A DNA stretch of 64,000 bases from Micavibrio sp. UBA6212 (GTDB taxonomy: Bacteria > Pseudomonadota > Alphaproteobacteria > Micavibrionales > Micavibrionaceae): positions 62,001 to 126,000 of the forward strand of contig DISK01000010.1 of the NCBI GenBank assembly GCA_002421905.1. Direction: 5' to 3'. The number at the start of each line of letters is the position of its first letter. Within the stretch, counting starts at the first letter, position 1. Below, in pieces: positions 55,059-64,000 of the stretch. Under the pieces are notes generated by a model. The model saw only the letters and a list, made by a program, of their open reading frames with translations. It was not told the DNA's origin and ran no database searches. The position numbers were made by a program, and so were the translations under genes.

Positions 55059-56093
55059 CTATTCCCTGAATAACAAACAACTGTCACCGTAAGAATAAAA
55101 CCTGAATTCATGATCTATAGCATGTTGGTATGCTTTCTTCATCGTGTCCAATCCACAGAATGCACTTACCAGCATAAATAATGTCGATTTAGGTAGATGA
55201 AAATTGCTCATCAGAATATCTACACTTTTGAATTGGTGGCCAGGGGTAATAAAGATTGATGTATCGCCAGAATAATATTGCACACGACCATCTTGGCGGC
55301 ATGCACTTTCAAGTATCCTAAGAACCGTAGTCCCCACGGCAACAACACGTCCACCATTGGCACGAGTTTCATTAATCATTTTCGCGGCATCAAGTGAAAC
55401 TTCCCCCCATTCGGCATGCATTCTATGATCCTTGGTGTCATCCACCTTGACTGGCAGAAATGTTCCCGCACCAACATGCAAAGTCACAGATGCGGTTCTT
55501 ATACCGAGGTCAACAATTTTCTGCATAAGTTCAGGCGTAAAATGTAATGATGCTGTAGGGGCGGCGACAGCCCCATCCCGGCGCGCAAACATGGTCTGGT
55601 AATCTCTAATATCTTCATCATCTACATCGCGCTTACTGGCAATATATGGAGGCAGTGGCATCAAACCAACCTCGGTCAAACGGTGCTCTACAGTGCCAGA
55701 CTCAATGTCAAAATTTAGAAGAATCTCGCCGCCGTCATGTTTTTCTGCAACGACAGCACTTAAACGCCCCTCACCAAAAGACAAAACATCGCCAACATTC
55801 ATCCGTTTGGTTTTTTTTGCAAAAGCCAACCAGGAAATAGCCGACACGCGTTTGTGCAAATTGACTTCCGTTATCATATCACCACGCTTGGCGAATAAAT
55901 AAGATGGAATAACTTTGGTATCATTAAAGACAATCAAATCTTTGCTGGTCAAATGATCGGGAAAGTCCCAGACCCGTTGCTCGGACAATTTACCTCTATC
56001 AACGACCAATTGTCTGGCATGGTGTTTCGGATTGATAGGCCTCAACGCTATTAGATTTTCAGGAAGATTAAAATCAAACTCTTCAACACGCAT
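55059..56093 (-). CDS. queA: S-adenosylmethionine:tRNA ribosyltransferase-isomerase QueA
   Basis: 344 residues. The QueA signatures are visible: EFDFNLPENLIALRP at the start, TKVIPSYLFAKR, YQTMFARRDGAVAAPTASLHF and the LTLHVGAGTFLPV-like block (VTLHVGAGTFLPVK), then ILMSNFHLPKSTLFMLV. It adds the cyclopentanediol of SAM to make epoxyqueuosine in tRNA. The tgt gene, often adjacent, is not here. It starts 2 bases after the MBL hydrolase. Confidence 0.95.
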   Translation of the reverse strand: MRVEEFDFNLPENLIALRPINPKHHARQLVVDRGKLSEQRVWDFPDHLTSKDLIVFNDTKVIPSYLFAKRGDMITEVNLHKRVSAISWLAFAKKTKRMNVGDVLSFGEGRLSAVVAEKHDGGEILLNFDIESGTVEHRLTEVGLMPLPPYIASKRDVDDEDIRDYQTMFARRDGAVAAPTASLHFTPELMQKIVDLGIRTASVTLHVGAGTFLPVKVDDTKDHRMHAEWGEVSLDAAKMINETRANGGRVVAVGTTVLRILESACRQDGRVQYYSGDTSIFITPGHQFKSVDILMSNFHLPKSTLFMLVSAFCGLDTMKKAYQHAIDHEFRFYSYGDSCLLFRE

Positions 56094-56095
56094 GA

Positions 56096-56911
56096 TTACA
56101 AAACCGACCCATCAGATTTAATTTTTAATCCATCATATGCAGGACTGTATCCATCCGGACACTCGGATAAAACTTTTTTGTAGTCCATATGTATGCCCAT
56201 ATGAATCAGAAAAAGTTTTTCAGCACCAATCTTTTCATTCAATTTCTTAAGATTCGAAAAACTCGCGTGAAAATATCCGCTTGGTTTGTGGTAATCGGCA
56301 CAATCAACAATCCATGTTTTTATACCCCTTAGAGAATCAATAGCGCGCTCATCCAGATCAACCATATCAGTTGAATACCCTACCATATCAAATCTATAAC
56401 CCAATGACTTGACACCATCTCCATGATCTTGAACGAATGGAACAAATGAGATGTCATTTATATGGTGCTCAATTCCCATGTCGGAGTCTTTCAAAACATG
56501 AATTTCCGCAACTGCTGGATAGTAAGCAGACTTCTGTTCAAATACATAGGAAAAGCGATGCAACAACTCTTGTCGGGTAATTTCGTCTGTATAAATGGGC
56601 ATGTGTTTTTTATTGCGTCGATGATATGAACGCAATTCGTCAATACCGTTTACATGATCGGAGTGTCCGTGCGTAAAAAGAACCCCGTCCAAATCAAGAA
56701 TTTTTTCTTTGGTTAACTGGGTACGAAAGTCTGGCCCTGTATCAATGGCAATTGCAGAAGTGCTACTTTGAACCAGCAATGAAGGACGTGAGCGCAAATT
56801 CTTCTGTTCAAGTGGATCACAAGCCCCCCACTCTCCGCCAATACGGGGAACTCCAGCGCTATCCCCACAGCCCAAAATCGTGATAATATTATTGTAGAAT
56901 GGATTGTTCAT
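56096..56911 (-). CDS. MBL-fold metal-dependent hydrolase (PhnP-like)
   Basis: 271 residues of the metallo-beta-lactamase fold. ITILGCGDSAGVPRIGGEWGACDP matches PhnP and ribonuclease Z relatives; the zinc motif is FTHGHSDHVNGID. Later IVDCADYHKP and LFLIHMGIHMDY supply further ligands. It is likely a cyclic phosphodiesterase. Adjacency to tatD (through a small gene) is common in alphaproteobacteria. Confidence 0.82.
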   Translation of the reverse strand: MNNPFYNNIITILGCGDSAGVPRIGGEWGACDPLEQKNLRSRPSLLVQSSTSAIAIDTGPDFRTQLTKEKILDLDGVLFTHGHSDHVNGIDELRSYHRRNKKHMPIYTDEITRQELLHRFSYVFEQKSAYYPAVAEIHVLKDSDMGIEHHINDISFVPFVQDHGDGVKSLGYRFDMVGYSTDMVDLDERAIDSLRGIKTWIVDCADYHKPSGYFHASFSNLKKLNEKIGAEKLFLIHMGIHMDYKKVLSECPDGYSPAYDGLKIKSDGSVL

Positions 56912-56955
56912 ACAGTGTATTTATCATCAACTACTCACATGACCAAGCCCTATTC

Positions 56956-57276
56956 TTAACTGTTCAGGTCAATCAAAATGCCTTTTTCGGCCATTTTATT
57001 TTCAATCTCTTCCTTCATCATGTCTTTTATTTTTTCTTCGATTTTGGCACGTTCCTCCGGTGAAAGCGCCGCAATGTCCTCTTCGGTCATACCAAGTTTC
57101 TTCAAGATGGCATCACGCAGTTTCTCTTCCGGTGTCATTTTCTGGTACTCCAGAAACTGCGTTATTGCATCATCTATTTGAGAGGAAGGTTTTGGTAGAC
57201 TTGTAGCTGCGGTCTTCGTAGTAGGAACGCCGACACTACTAGTGCCATACGAAGGATACGGGTTAATGGTTGTCAT
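56956..57276 (-). CDS. Small protein with acidic-basic helical C-terminus
   Basis: 106 residues from ATG 57276, set by the ribosome binding site GCAAGGAG; an upstream in-frame ATG at 57330 is less likely. The N-terminal half is Pro/Ser/Thr-rich and probably disordered. The C-terminal half carries MTPEEKLRDAILKKLGMTEEDIAAL and SPEERAKIEEKI, a charged helix pattern seen in several alphaproteobacterial small proteins. Function unknown. It is located between MBL hydrolase and tatD. Confidence 0.6.
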   Translation of the reverse strand: MTTINPYPSYGTSSVGVPTTKTAATSLPKPSSQIDDAITQFLEYQKMTPEEKLRDAILKKLGMTEEDIAALSPEERAKIEEKIKDMMKEEIENKMAEKGILIDLNS

Positions 57277-57356
57277 AACAATACTCCTTGCAAGAAAATA
57301 CAGACAGGCACCATGCAAGGAATAGGCCAAATGGAATTGGCTAAAAACAAAGAAAA

Positions 57357-58157
57357 CTAGACGGTCAATTTTGCCTTGTTAAATAATGAGAAAAAATTTT
57401 CCGAGGTAATTTTTGCCATTTCATGGACAGGAACAGATTTCAGATCTGCCAAAACCTCTCCTGTACAGACAACCAAGGCTGGGTGGTTCATCTTCCCTCT
57501 AAAAGGTTCTGGGGCAAGGTACGGAGAATCTGTTTCCACCAATAATCGATCCAGAGGCACATCCTTGGCAAAGTTACGAAGATCTTCCGATTTTTTGAAG
57601 GTCAAAATACCAGAAAAAGAAATATGAAACCCGAGATCAAGGGCTTCATGCCCCATCTTGGTCGAACTCGAGAAGCAGTGCATAACGCCACGCATTCCTT
57701 TGCCCGAAGTCTCTTCACGAATGATGCGAATAATGTCATCATCTGCATCTCGCGCATGAACGATCATTGGCATATCAGTCTCAAGGCAAGCTTTGATATG
57801 CTTTCTAAAGCACCACTGCTGATCTTCGATAGAAGACATATTGTAATAATAATCAAGCCCACATTCACCAATCCCGACAACCTTGTCATCGGACCTTGCC
57901 AGAGAGATCAGTTCTTCCAAAGAAACCGTTTTCTCATCGTCTCGTCCGGCATCATGCGGATGGGTACCAACCGTGCACCAAACATTTTCCAAAGGCTTAA
58001 CAAGCTTCAATAATCCTTCAAATTCCTCGCGGATCAAACAATCAATCGACAGCATGCCACCAACACCAACAGCATGTGCTGCAGCAAGAGCTTCCCCTAC
58101 TCCACCTTCTGGTGTGAATTTTGAATGGTTCAAATGGCAATGACTATCAATCCACAT
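57357..58157 (-). CDS. tatD: TatD-family metal-dependent DNase
   Basis: 266 residues of a TIM-barrel amidohydrolase fold. The metal-binding HCHLNH is at the start, GIGECGLDYYY provides the Glu, and the later MIVHARDADDD, MRGVMHCFSS and LVETDSPYLAPEP complete the pattern. It acts as a 3'-5' DNA/RNA exonuclease or in quality control. It lies 3 bases after the EamA-like gene and in the same run as metG and holB, the usual arrangement. Confidence 0.93.
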   Translation of the reverse strand: MWIDSHCHLNHSKFTPEGGVGEALAAAHAVGVGGMLSIDCLIREEFEGLLKLVKPLENVWCTVGTHPHDAGRDDEKTVSLEELISLARSDDKVVGIGECGLDYYYNMSSIEDQQWCFRKHIKACLETDMPMIVHARDADDDIIRIIREETSGKGMRGVMHCFSSSTKMGHEALDLGFHISFSGILTFKKSEDLRNFAKDVPLDRLLVETDSPYLAPEPFRGKMNHPALVVCTGEVLADLKSVPVHEMAKITSENFFSLFNKAKLTV

Positions 58158-58160
58158 GCC

Positions 58161-58604
58161 CTACCCCTTGATATAAATCACAGCAATGCCACCCAAAATG
58201 AGTAATCCCCCAACACCAGAATATACATTCAAATGGAACTGTTTGAAAAACAGCCATGTAAAAAGGATCGTAAAAATAGGGTAGGAAACTTCAATCAATC
58301 CTGCGAGGGTTGCATTCTTGGCCTGAATGGAGTGAAATATAAAGAATGTTGCAGTTAAAAACGAAACCGAGACAGCAAGCACTAGATAGATAACTTCCGT
58401 GCTATCCTTCATCATATCAATGCCTTGCTTTGCTGTCCCCTTAAGGTAGGACAGTCCCAAAAACAATGGCAACGCCATGCAACTTTCAAGCGCCATCAAC
58501 AAAGAAACAGGAAACCCTTTTTCCAACAGCTTTTCAAGAAAAGCACAGTTCATTCCCCAAAAAACAGTCGCTGCAAATGCATAATACAGCCATAGACTTT
58601 CCAT
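58161..58604 (-). CDS. EamA-like membrane protein (single domain)
   Basis: 147 residues, about five hydrophobic helices, the size of one EamA repeat; normal drug/metabolite transporters have two repeats in about 290-300 residues. FWGMNCAFLEKLLEKGFP at the start and LAGLIEVSYPIFTILFTWLFF are typical. It could dimerise like EmrE-type proteins. Inserted between tatD and metG, which in many relatives are adjacent. Confidence 0.75.
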   Translation of the reverse strand: MESLWLYYAFAATVFWGMNCAFLEKLLEKGFPVSLLMALESCMALPLFLGLSYLKGTAKQGIDMMKDSTEVIYLVLAVSVSFLTATFFIFHSIQAKNATLAGLIEVSYPIFTILFTWLFFKQFHLNVYSGVGGLLILGGIAVIYIKG

Positions 58605-58606
58605 GA

Positions 58607-60163
58607 CTATGCCGCCTTTTCTTCCAATTGCAGCCTCGGGAAAACGCCTTGTGGCTGAGGGATTTCTTCTCCACCTTTAAGTGCAGCATCTCGGCTAATC
58701 GATTGGAAACAACGTTTTTCTTCGGGAAGAACAAACAAATCCAAAAGCGCCTTGCCTGATTTTGGCATCACAGGCTGCACGATGATCGACAGGCAGCGAA
58801 TAGCTTCACACAAAACATACAAAACCGTTCCCATGCGGACAGTATCGGTTTTCTTAAGCGCCCAAGGTGCCTCTATATCAATATAAACATTGGCGGCATT
58901 CACAACTTCCCAAATGGCATCAAGGGCTTTGTGAAAACGTTGTTGATCCAATTCACGCCGGACAGTGGGCAACATCTCATCATAAACTTTGGCAAGTAAA
59001 GCCGTATCATTTGCAGTCAATTCCGCAGGCGCAGGGATTTTCCCCTCACAATTTTTGTATATGAATGACAAGGTTCGCTGTGCCAAATTTCCAAGACCAT
59101 TCGCCAGATCATTGTTGATCCGGTTTACTGCGTTGGCATGAACAAAATCCCCATCATTGCCGAATGGAACCTCACGCAATACAAAATAACGCGTTGCATC
59201 AACACCATATCTCTCAATCAAGTCAGCCGGAGCAATAACATTGCCAATAGATTTGGACATTTTTTCACCCTCGATCAGCCACCAACCATGCGCGAACACA
59301 CGTTTTGGAGGTTGAATACCGGCAGCCATCAAGAATGCGGGCCAATAAACGGCGTGGAAACGCAAAATATCTTTTCCGACCATATGAAGGTCAGCAGGCC
59401 AATACCCCCCCATTTCAGGATCAACACCATATCCCGCCGCGGTAATATAATTGGTCAAGGCATCAATCCACACATACATGACATGTTTATCATTTCCGGG
59501 AACAGGGACCCCCCAATCAAAGGTGGTACGCGAAACGGACAGGTCTTTCAAACCACTCCTGACGAAACTTTTCACTTCATTAAAGCGGGTTTCCGGCAGA
59601 CAGAAATCAGGATGAGATTCATAAAACTCCAACAGCTTGTCTTGCCAGGCAGATAAACGGAAGAAATAACTTTCCTCCTCCATCCACTCGACTTCTGCAC
59701 CGCTTGGGGCAATTTTTTTGCCATTTGGACCTTCGCGCAATTCATCTTCCTGATAATAGGCCTCATCCCGAACAGCGTACCATCCGGCATATTTATCAAG
59801 ATAAATTTCCCCCCGCTCTTCCAAAACCTTCCAAAGATGCTGGCACGCCTTAATGTGGCGTTCTTCAGTCGTACGAATAAAATCATCGTTAGAGAAATTC
59901 ATTAAACCGCAAAGATCACGAAAATTCTGAGATACCTGATCGGTAAATTCCTGCGGAGAAATACCCGCTTTTTCAGCCGATTGTTTGACTTTCAAACCAT
60001 GCTCATCTGTGCCGGTCAAAAACTTGACATCGTACCCGTCCAACCGCTTGAAACGTGCTAATACATCACAGGCAATCGTTGTATATGTATGCCCCAAATG
60101 GGGTTTATCATTAACATAGTATATAGGCGTTGTGACGTAATATTTATCTTTTGATTTAGGCAT
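58607..60163 (-). CDS. metG: Methionyl-tRNA synthetase
   Basis: 518 residues. The class I signatures are HLGH (variant of HIGH, near residue 21) and KMSKS (EGEKMSKSIGN). TPIYYVNDKPHLGH at the start and the helical anticodon-binding domain (about 370-500) are intact. It is shorter than E. coli MetG and lacks the C-terminal tRNA-binding extension, which is normal in alphaproteobacteria. It is separated by 112 bases from holB. Confidence 0.96.
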   Translation of the reverse strand: MPKSKDKYYVTTPIYYVNDKPHLGHTYTTIACDVLARFKRLDGYDVKFLTGTDEHGLKVKQSAEKAGISPQEFTDQVSQNFRDLCGLMNFSNDDFIRTTEERHIKACQHLWKVLEERGEIYLDKYAGWYAVRDEAYYQEDELREGPNGKKIAPSGAEVEWMEEESYFFRLSAWQDKLLEFYESHPDFCLPETRFNEVKSFVRSGLKDLSVSRTTFDWGVPVPGNDKHVMYVWIDALTNYITAAGYGVDPEMGGYWPADLHMVGKDILRFHAVYWPAFLMAAGIQPPKRVFAHGWWLIEGEKMSKSIGNVIAPADLIERYGVDATRYFVLREVPFGNDGDFVHANAVNRINNDLANGLGNLAQRTLSFIYKNCEGKIPAPAELTANDTALLAKVYDEMLPTVRRELDQQRFHKALDAIWEVVNAANVYIDIEAPWALKKTDTVRMGTVLYVLCEAIRCLSIIVQPVMPKSGKALLDLFVLPEEKRCFQSISRDAALKGGEEIPQPQGVFPRLQLEEKAA

Positions 60164-60275
60164 AATTTTCTCATTTATCTAGGAATAGTCTTACATAAAC
60201 TTGTAACACAAAATCAAAGAACATAAAGTTCAAAAAGACACCGGATCCCGCAGAAATCAGGGGGAAGAGGTTAAA

Positions 60276-61397
60276 TTAGACTTCGAAAGCCATAAACGCG
60301 CCCAGAATCATAAAGCGCTTATCGAGATTGCCGTAAACGCAGCGGTCGAAATGGGCCGATAATTGGTCATAGATCGCCAATTTTGTCTCGACATCCAAAC
60401 GGGCATTCATAACCTCAAGCCAAGGAATTTCAAAGGCCTCTCCCCTGATAAGGGAGGAAGCCACCCAAAGCAAAGTCTCTCTGAATACCCTTTGGGCATC
60501 ATCATTTCCCTTATTTCCAAATACTTCGGAAAAGGATTGAATATCCGTCCATCTGAAACTCGTCCAGTCTTCAAAATAGGCCAAAGCATCCCGCATCATC
60601 TCCAGATGCTCCGCCCGCCCATACTCCAAAGCACGTCCCAAAGACCCATCCGCCATGGCAACAACCAAAGGAATGTCTGCGGCATTAACCCTGCCCTCAA
60701 GAACTTTGGCGATATCATCATCTTGCAAAGGCTGAAACGGCAAATGAACACATCTTGAATAGACAGTCGGCAGCAAAGCTCCTGCCCTGTGCGTAATCAA
60801 AATCAGTAGTGCCTTCTCAGGGGGTTCTTCCAAAATCTTAAGCAATGAGTTTTGTGAGGATCTTGTCATCGTATCAGCATCATCTACAATCACAATTCGC
60901 CAGCCCCCTTCAACAGAAGCTGTTCGACGCATGAACGGAGCGATCTTGCGTATTTCTTCAACTGGCACACTGGCCTTAATGCGACCAGTTCCCTCATCAA
61001 TAGGCCGGCCAAGCGTCAATAAATCGGGATGCCCACCACCAAAAACTTTTCCAAAAATTGAGTGACCCTGCCCGACATACAAAGAGGTCGCAGGCTCAGG
61101 CTCCCCAAACATATCCGGAGCACGATCTTTCTCGGAAAATAAGAACCGTGTCAGACGATATGCCATCACACTCTTGCCGATTCCGGATGGCCCAGAGAAA
61201 ATCAAGCCATGGGGAAATCTCCCCATATCAAGCATCTGCAATAATTTCTTTTCAACAAACTCATGTCCGATTAAATTTTCAGTCCCGCGTGGGGAAGGAA
61301 TATCTGGCATCCCGGGAACAGTAGGTTCCTCATCAACCAATCCTGCCTCGAATTCGTCGAACAGTCCATCATCCTGATCAATATCGTCAAATAACAT
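60276..61397 (-). CDS. holB: DNA polymerase III delta' subunit
   Basis: 373 residues from ATG 61397, which overlaps the tmk end by 11 bases; a longer frame from 61511 lies inside tmk. The AAA+ domain has FSGPSGIGKSV (Walker A) and RIVIVDDADTMT, with the sensor region SQNSLLKILEEPP typical of clamp-loader subunits. It is part of the clamp loader that places the beta clamp at primed sites. tmk-holB-metG-tatD is a conserved run. Confidence 0.9.
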   Translation of the reverse strand: MLFDDIDQDDGLFDEFEAGLVDEEPTVPGMPDIPSPRGTENLIGHEFVEKKLLQMLDMGRFPHGLIFSGPSGIGKSVMAYRLTRFLFSEKDRAPDMFGEPEPATSLYVGQGHSIFGKVFGGGHPDLLTLGRPIDEGTGRIKASVPVEEIRKIAPFMRRTASVEGGWRIVIVDDADTMTRSSQNSLLKILEEPPEKALLILITHRAGALLPTVYSRCVHLPFQPLQDDDIAKVLEGRVNAADIPLVVAMADGSLGRALEYGRAEHLEMMRDALAYFEDWTSFRWTDIQSFSEVFGNKGNDDAQRVFRETLLWVASSLIRGEAFEIPWLEVMNARLDVETKLAIYDQLSAHFDRCVYGNLDKRFMILGAFMAFEV

Positions 61398-62052
61398 TCC
61401 GACCCACTTTCTCCATCTTCTCTTGAAGGTGAATTTTAATTTGGGCAAAAACATTATCTGGATCAATCGACGCATCAATAACTTTGACGCGCACGGGGGA
61501 CTCTCTAGCAATGGTTAGAAACCCTTGACGCAATTTTTCGTGAAAAGATTTATCCAGTTTTTCAAAACGGTCTTCAGTACTTTCATCTCCGACCGCTATA
61601 TCTTTTTGTTTCAAAGAACGGCGCAATCCGTCTTCAACTGGCAAATCCAGCAGAAAAGTTAAATCAGGCTTGAAGCCAGCTAACGCGATTTGTTCTACCT
61701 GCCGGATTGTATCCAGATCAAACCCGTGCCCATACCCTTGATAGGCAATAGTTGAGTCTGTGAAACGATCAGAAATAACCACTTTTCCTGCGGCAATAGC
61801 TGGTTTGATCAATGTTTCGACATGCATCTGGCGAGCAGCAAAGAACAACAAACATTCCGCAGTTGGAGTCCAGTTTCCACCATCACGCTGTACCAAAAGA
61901 TTCCTAATTTTTTCAGCTTCCGGTGTTCCTCCCGGCTCGCGCGTCAAAACAACTTCATACCCAGTGGATTCAAAAAACTCTTTGATCTTACGGCATTGGG
62001 TGGTTTTACCGGCCCCTTCACCGCCTTCTAGGGTAATGAATAATCCATGCAT
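61387..62052 (-). CDS. tmk: Thymidylate kinase
   Basis: 221 residues. P-loop GGEGAGKTTQ (about 9-18), the LTREPGGTPEAEKIR block, and the DRF motif (VVISDRFTDSTIAYQG) are all present. It phosphorylates dTMP to dTDP. It overlaps holB and follows the carboxypeptidase gene by 4 bases. Confidence 0.96.
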   Translation of the reverse strand: MHGLFITLEGGEGAGKTTQCRKIKEFFESTGYEVVLTREPGGTPEAEKIRNLLVQRDGGNWTPTAECLLFFAARQMHVETLIKPAIAAGKVVISDRFTDSTIAYQGYGHGFDLDTIRQVEQIALAGFKPDLTFLLDLPVEDGLRRSLKQKDIAVGDESTEDRFEKLDKSFHEKLRQGFLTIARESPVRVKVIDASIDPDNVFAQIKIHLQEKMEKVGRNVI

Positions 62053-62056
62053 GACC

Positions 62057-63193
62057 TTATTCGGGAACTCCCACCGCCAAAATCATCAATTTTTCAAATA
62101 GTCTCTTGAAGAAAGAGGATTGCTCGGCATCATTCGCAGCAATCAAAGGAACTTCCTTCATACTTCCATCAGGCAGAGCAAAGCTGGCAGTGCCCAATAC
62201 ATCCCCCTGCTTAATCGGGGCAACCAACGGCGATTTATAGGTTACAATCACCTTGCCCGCATCCTTGCTGAAAGAAGGTACTGTCGCAAGATAGCTTTCC
62301 GAAGACAGTAATTTCATTTTCCGTGTATCGCTCAGCACGACAGAGGCCTCAGCCATCATTGCCCCCTTATCAATCAGATTAATATTTTTGAAAGAGGTCA
62401 ATGCCCATTCTGTCAATTTAGCAGATTCATCTGCACGCACTTGCATAGAGCTTGTTCCATTAATCACAACAATAACGCGACGATCTCCTGCCACCGCAGA
62501 ACCGATCATGCCATATCCACCAACTTCGGTATGTCCGGTTTTAACCCCATCAGCACCAATGTTTCTGTATAAAAGAGGATTACGGTTCCCTTGCTTAATA
62601 TTGTTATAGGTGAATTCTTTTTGGGAATATAATTTATATTCTTCCGGATAGGTTTTAATCAGGTAGGAGGCCATCAAAGCCAAATCCTGCGCAGTTGAAT
62701 AATGTTCAGGATCAGGCAAGCCATCTACGTTCATAAAATGGGAATTCTTCATTCCAATCTCTGCAGCCTTTTTATTCATCATAATGACAAAATTAGCAGT
62801 AGAACCAGCAATACCCTCTGCTAAAGCCACACAAGCATCATTACCTGACTGAATAATAATTCCATGCATCAAATCATCAATACTGACTTGTGAATTAATA
62901 TCCAGAAACATGCGTGACCCTTCGGTCTTCCATGCTTTTTCACTAACTGTCACCATTTGCTCTTTGGTAACCGTTCCATCCCGCAGGGCGTCATCTGCCA
63001 CAATGGCAGTCAGAACCTTTGACATGGATGATGTGGGCGTGCGCTCTTCGCCATTTTTGTCGTACAAAGTTGCCCCAGTCTGGAAATCCATGACATAAGC
63101 TTGCTTTGCCGATATTTCAGGCTTAGGTACGTCCTGAGCAAAAACAGAAAAAGGCATCAAAGATAAAAGAATAAGGGGTAGCAGAAATTTCAT
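62057..63193 (-). CDS. D-alanyl-D-alanine carboxypeptidase (PBP5 type)
   Basis: 378 residues. A signal peptide (1-19, ending FAQ) is followed by the serine-peptidase motifs: SxxK as SMSK (Ser56 to Lys59), SGN (QSGND) and KTG (VKTGHTE). A C-terminal beta domain and an amphipathic end (FKRLFEKLMILAVG) suit membrane anchoring. It trims the terminal D-Ala of stem peptides in the periplasm, S11 family. Adjacent to rlpA, as usual. Confidence 0.93.
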   Translation of the reverse strand: MKFLLPLILLSLMPFSVFAQDVPKPEISAKQAYVMDFQTGATLYDKNGEERTPTSSMSKVLTAIVADDALRDGTVTKEQMVTVSEKAWKTEGSRMFLDINSQVSIDDLMHGIIIQSGNDACVALAEGIAGSTANFVIMMNKKAAEIGMKNSHFMNVDGLPDPEHYSTAQDLALMASYLIKTYPEEYKLYSQKEFTYNNIKQGNRNPLLYRNIGADGVKTGHTEVGGYGMIGSAVAGDRRVIVVINGTSSMQVRADESAKLTEWALTSFKNINLIDKGAMMAEASVVLSDTRKMKLLSSESYLATVPSFSKDAGKVIVTYKSPLVAPIKQGDVLGTASFALPDGSMKEVPLIAANDAEQSSFFKRLFEKLMILAVGVPE

Positions 63194-63227
63194 GGCAAAA
63201 GCCTTTTGGTATTAGAAGTTGGAACAA

Positions 63228-64000
63228 TTATTGAACGACTATGATGGCATCGGACTGGCCGCTGGCCAAAACCTTGGAAAGAACACTATCTGCTGAGCGG
63301 ACGCTGTCAAGGGGGCCTAGCCGTACTTTATATAAAGTACGACCATTAAATGTTACAGGCTCGACCTTGCTTGGCGCAATAGAGGCCATTCTAACCGCCA
63401 AACTCTGAGCATTACTCTCGACTCCAAACGCGCCCGCCTGAATATAGATATTGCTGGCAACGACAGGTTGTTGTTTAACAACAGGGTTAGGGTAGAAATG
63501 CCCATCCTTAACATGTCCGGCAACAGATTCTGCTTGTGCTGTCTGTGCAATATCTGTCTCGGTCATAGGAATATCCGATATAGCTGGCCCATGCAAAACC
63601 TGACTATATCCATTTGGTAAATGTCCGGTCGCATTATATGCGACTTCTACCCCCTGAGTAGATTTCCCACTTCTGGCCACCTGAGCCAGAGCGCGACTTT
63701 CATCTGCCAAAAGCTCCAAACGCACCTTGGCTGTCCCTGCCCCCTTCATGTTCAAAAGACCTGCTGCCCTTTCGGACACATCAATAATGCGTCCTTTCGC
63801 AAAGGGGCCACGGTCATTGACACGAACCACAACTGATTTTCCGTTGGATAGATTCGTAACACGGACCAAGGACGGCATTTGCAAAGTTCTGTGTGCCGCA
63901 GTCATTTCATATTGGGAATAAGTTTCCCCACTCGCAGTTTTCTTTCCATGAAAACCAGGGCCATACCATGACGCAATGCCGCTCTCCGTATAATTATAGG
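63228..64000 (-). CDS. rlpA: RlpA lytic transglycosylase (5' part missing)
   Basis: C-terminal 257 residues of RlpA; the N-terminus lies beyond the right edge, and the visible reading begins YTESGIASWYG. The double-psi beta-barrel domain follows (SGETYSQYEMTAAHR, VVVRVNDRGPFAKGRIIDVS). The C-terminal SPOR domain (about the last 75 residues; IYIQAGAFGVESNAQSLAVRM) binds denuded septal glycan. It works on peptidoglycan at the division site. Neighbour is the D,D-carboxypeptidase. Confidence 0.9.
   Translation of the reverse strand, partial: YNYTESGIASWYGPGFHGKKTASGETYSQYEMTAAHRTLQMPSLVRVTNLSNGKSVVVRVNDRGPFAKGRIIDVSERAAGLLNMKGAGTAKVRLELLADESRALAQVARSGKSTQGVEVAYNATGHLPNGYSQVLHGPAISDIPMTETDIAQTAQAESVAGHVKDGHFYPNPVVKQQPVVASNIYIQAGAFGVESNAQSLAVRMASIAPSKVEPVTFNGRTLYKVRLGPLDSVRSADSVLSKVLASGQSDAIIVVQ

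Overview
The window reads as an ordinary, gene-dense chromosomal segment of an alphaproteobacterium of moderate-to-low GC content. The evidence is the gene order: the split F0 operon beside smc and dsbA, a CcrM-type GANTC methylase beside rnhB and folB, secA divergent from a parvulin, ftsEX with plsC and ydcF, HIG1-etfB-etfA, ubiG divergent from lysC, prfA-prmC-DUF4167-clpB, and rlpA-dac-tmk-holB-metG-tatD. No rRNA, tRNA, prophage, insertion sequence or CRISPR array was seen. No gap between genes reaches 300 bases.

Layout. 1-10690 (minus strand): rsfS (cut by the window edge) and nadD, then F0 ATP synthase genes (atpF, atpF', atpE, atpB, atpI-like), smc, a membrane-anchored DsbA, an OmpA-like secreted protein, an inositol-phosphatase family enzyme and dciA. 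10712-12722 (plus): mutY and an unknown secreted protein. 12736-20791 (minus): folB, ccrM, a DUF3592 membrane protein, rnhB, ackA, pta, pepN. Then secA (minus), and on plus a periplasmic parvulin, a NUDIX hydrolase, a methyltransferase and chorismate mutase. 27173-31042 (minus): DUF2125, plsC, ydcF, ftsX, ftsE. 31121-34192: an MJ0042 zinc-ribbon protein, an LptM-like lipoprotein (minus), a TlpA-type thioredoxin, a pentapeptide-repeat protein. 34189-36888 (minus): etfA, etfB, HIG1, ubiG. 36982-51831 (mostly plus): lysC, a RodZ-like protein, ispG, a scramblase-like protein, prfA, a small minus-strand gene, prmC, DUF4167, a PPP-type phosphatase, clpB, a lipoprotein, a Mur-ligase paralogue, rmlC, rmlD. 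51836-64000: mazG and an XRE regulator (minus), a globin-coupled chemoreceptor (plus), then minus-strand queA, an MBL hydrolase, tatD, a half-size EamA protein, metG, holB, tmk, a D,D-carboxypeptidase and rlpA (cut by the window edge).

Four points stand out. (1) Amino-acid biosynthesis genes usually embedded in these conserved neighbourhoods (argJ, hisC/tyrA-type genes, argH, lysA), and the cobalamin adenosyltransferase usually beside etfB, are missing, and the flanking genes are joined tightly. This suggests a nutritionally dependent lifestyle. Predatory or host-associated alphaproteobacteria such as Micavibrio-like lineages would fit, but the sequence alone does not place the organism. (2) The 173-bp gap upstream of ccrM carries five GANTC sites, two of which overlap the predicted -10 hexamer, so the methylase probably senses its own product. 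(3) A perfect 11-bp inverted repeat lies between the divergent XRE regulator and globin-coupled chemoreceptor genes. (4) Two parS-like palindromes lie about 770 bp apart in and downstream of prmC, the second near a perfect DnaA box. No wholly new multi-gene system was identified. Synteny comparisons are from general knowledge of the group and were not computed here.
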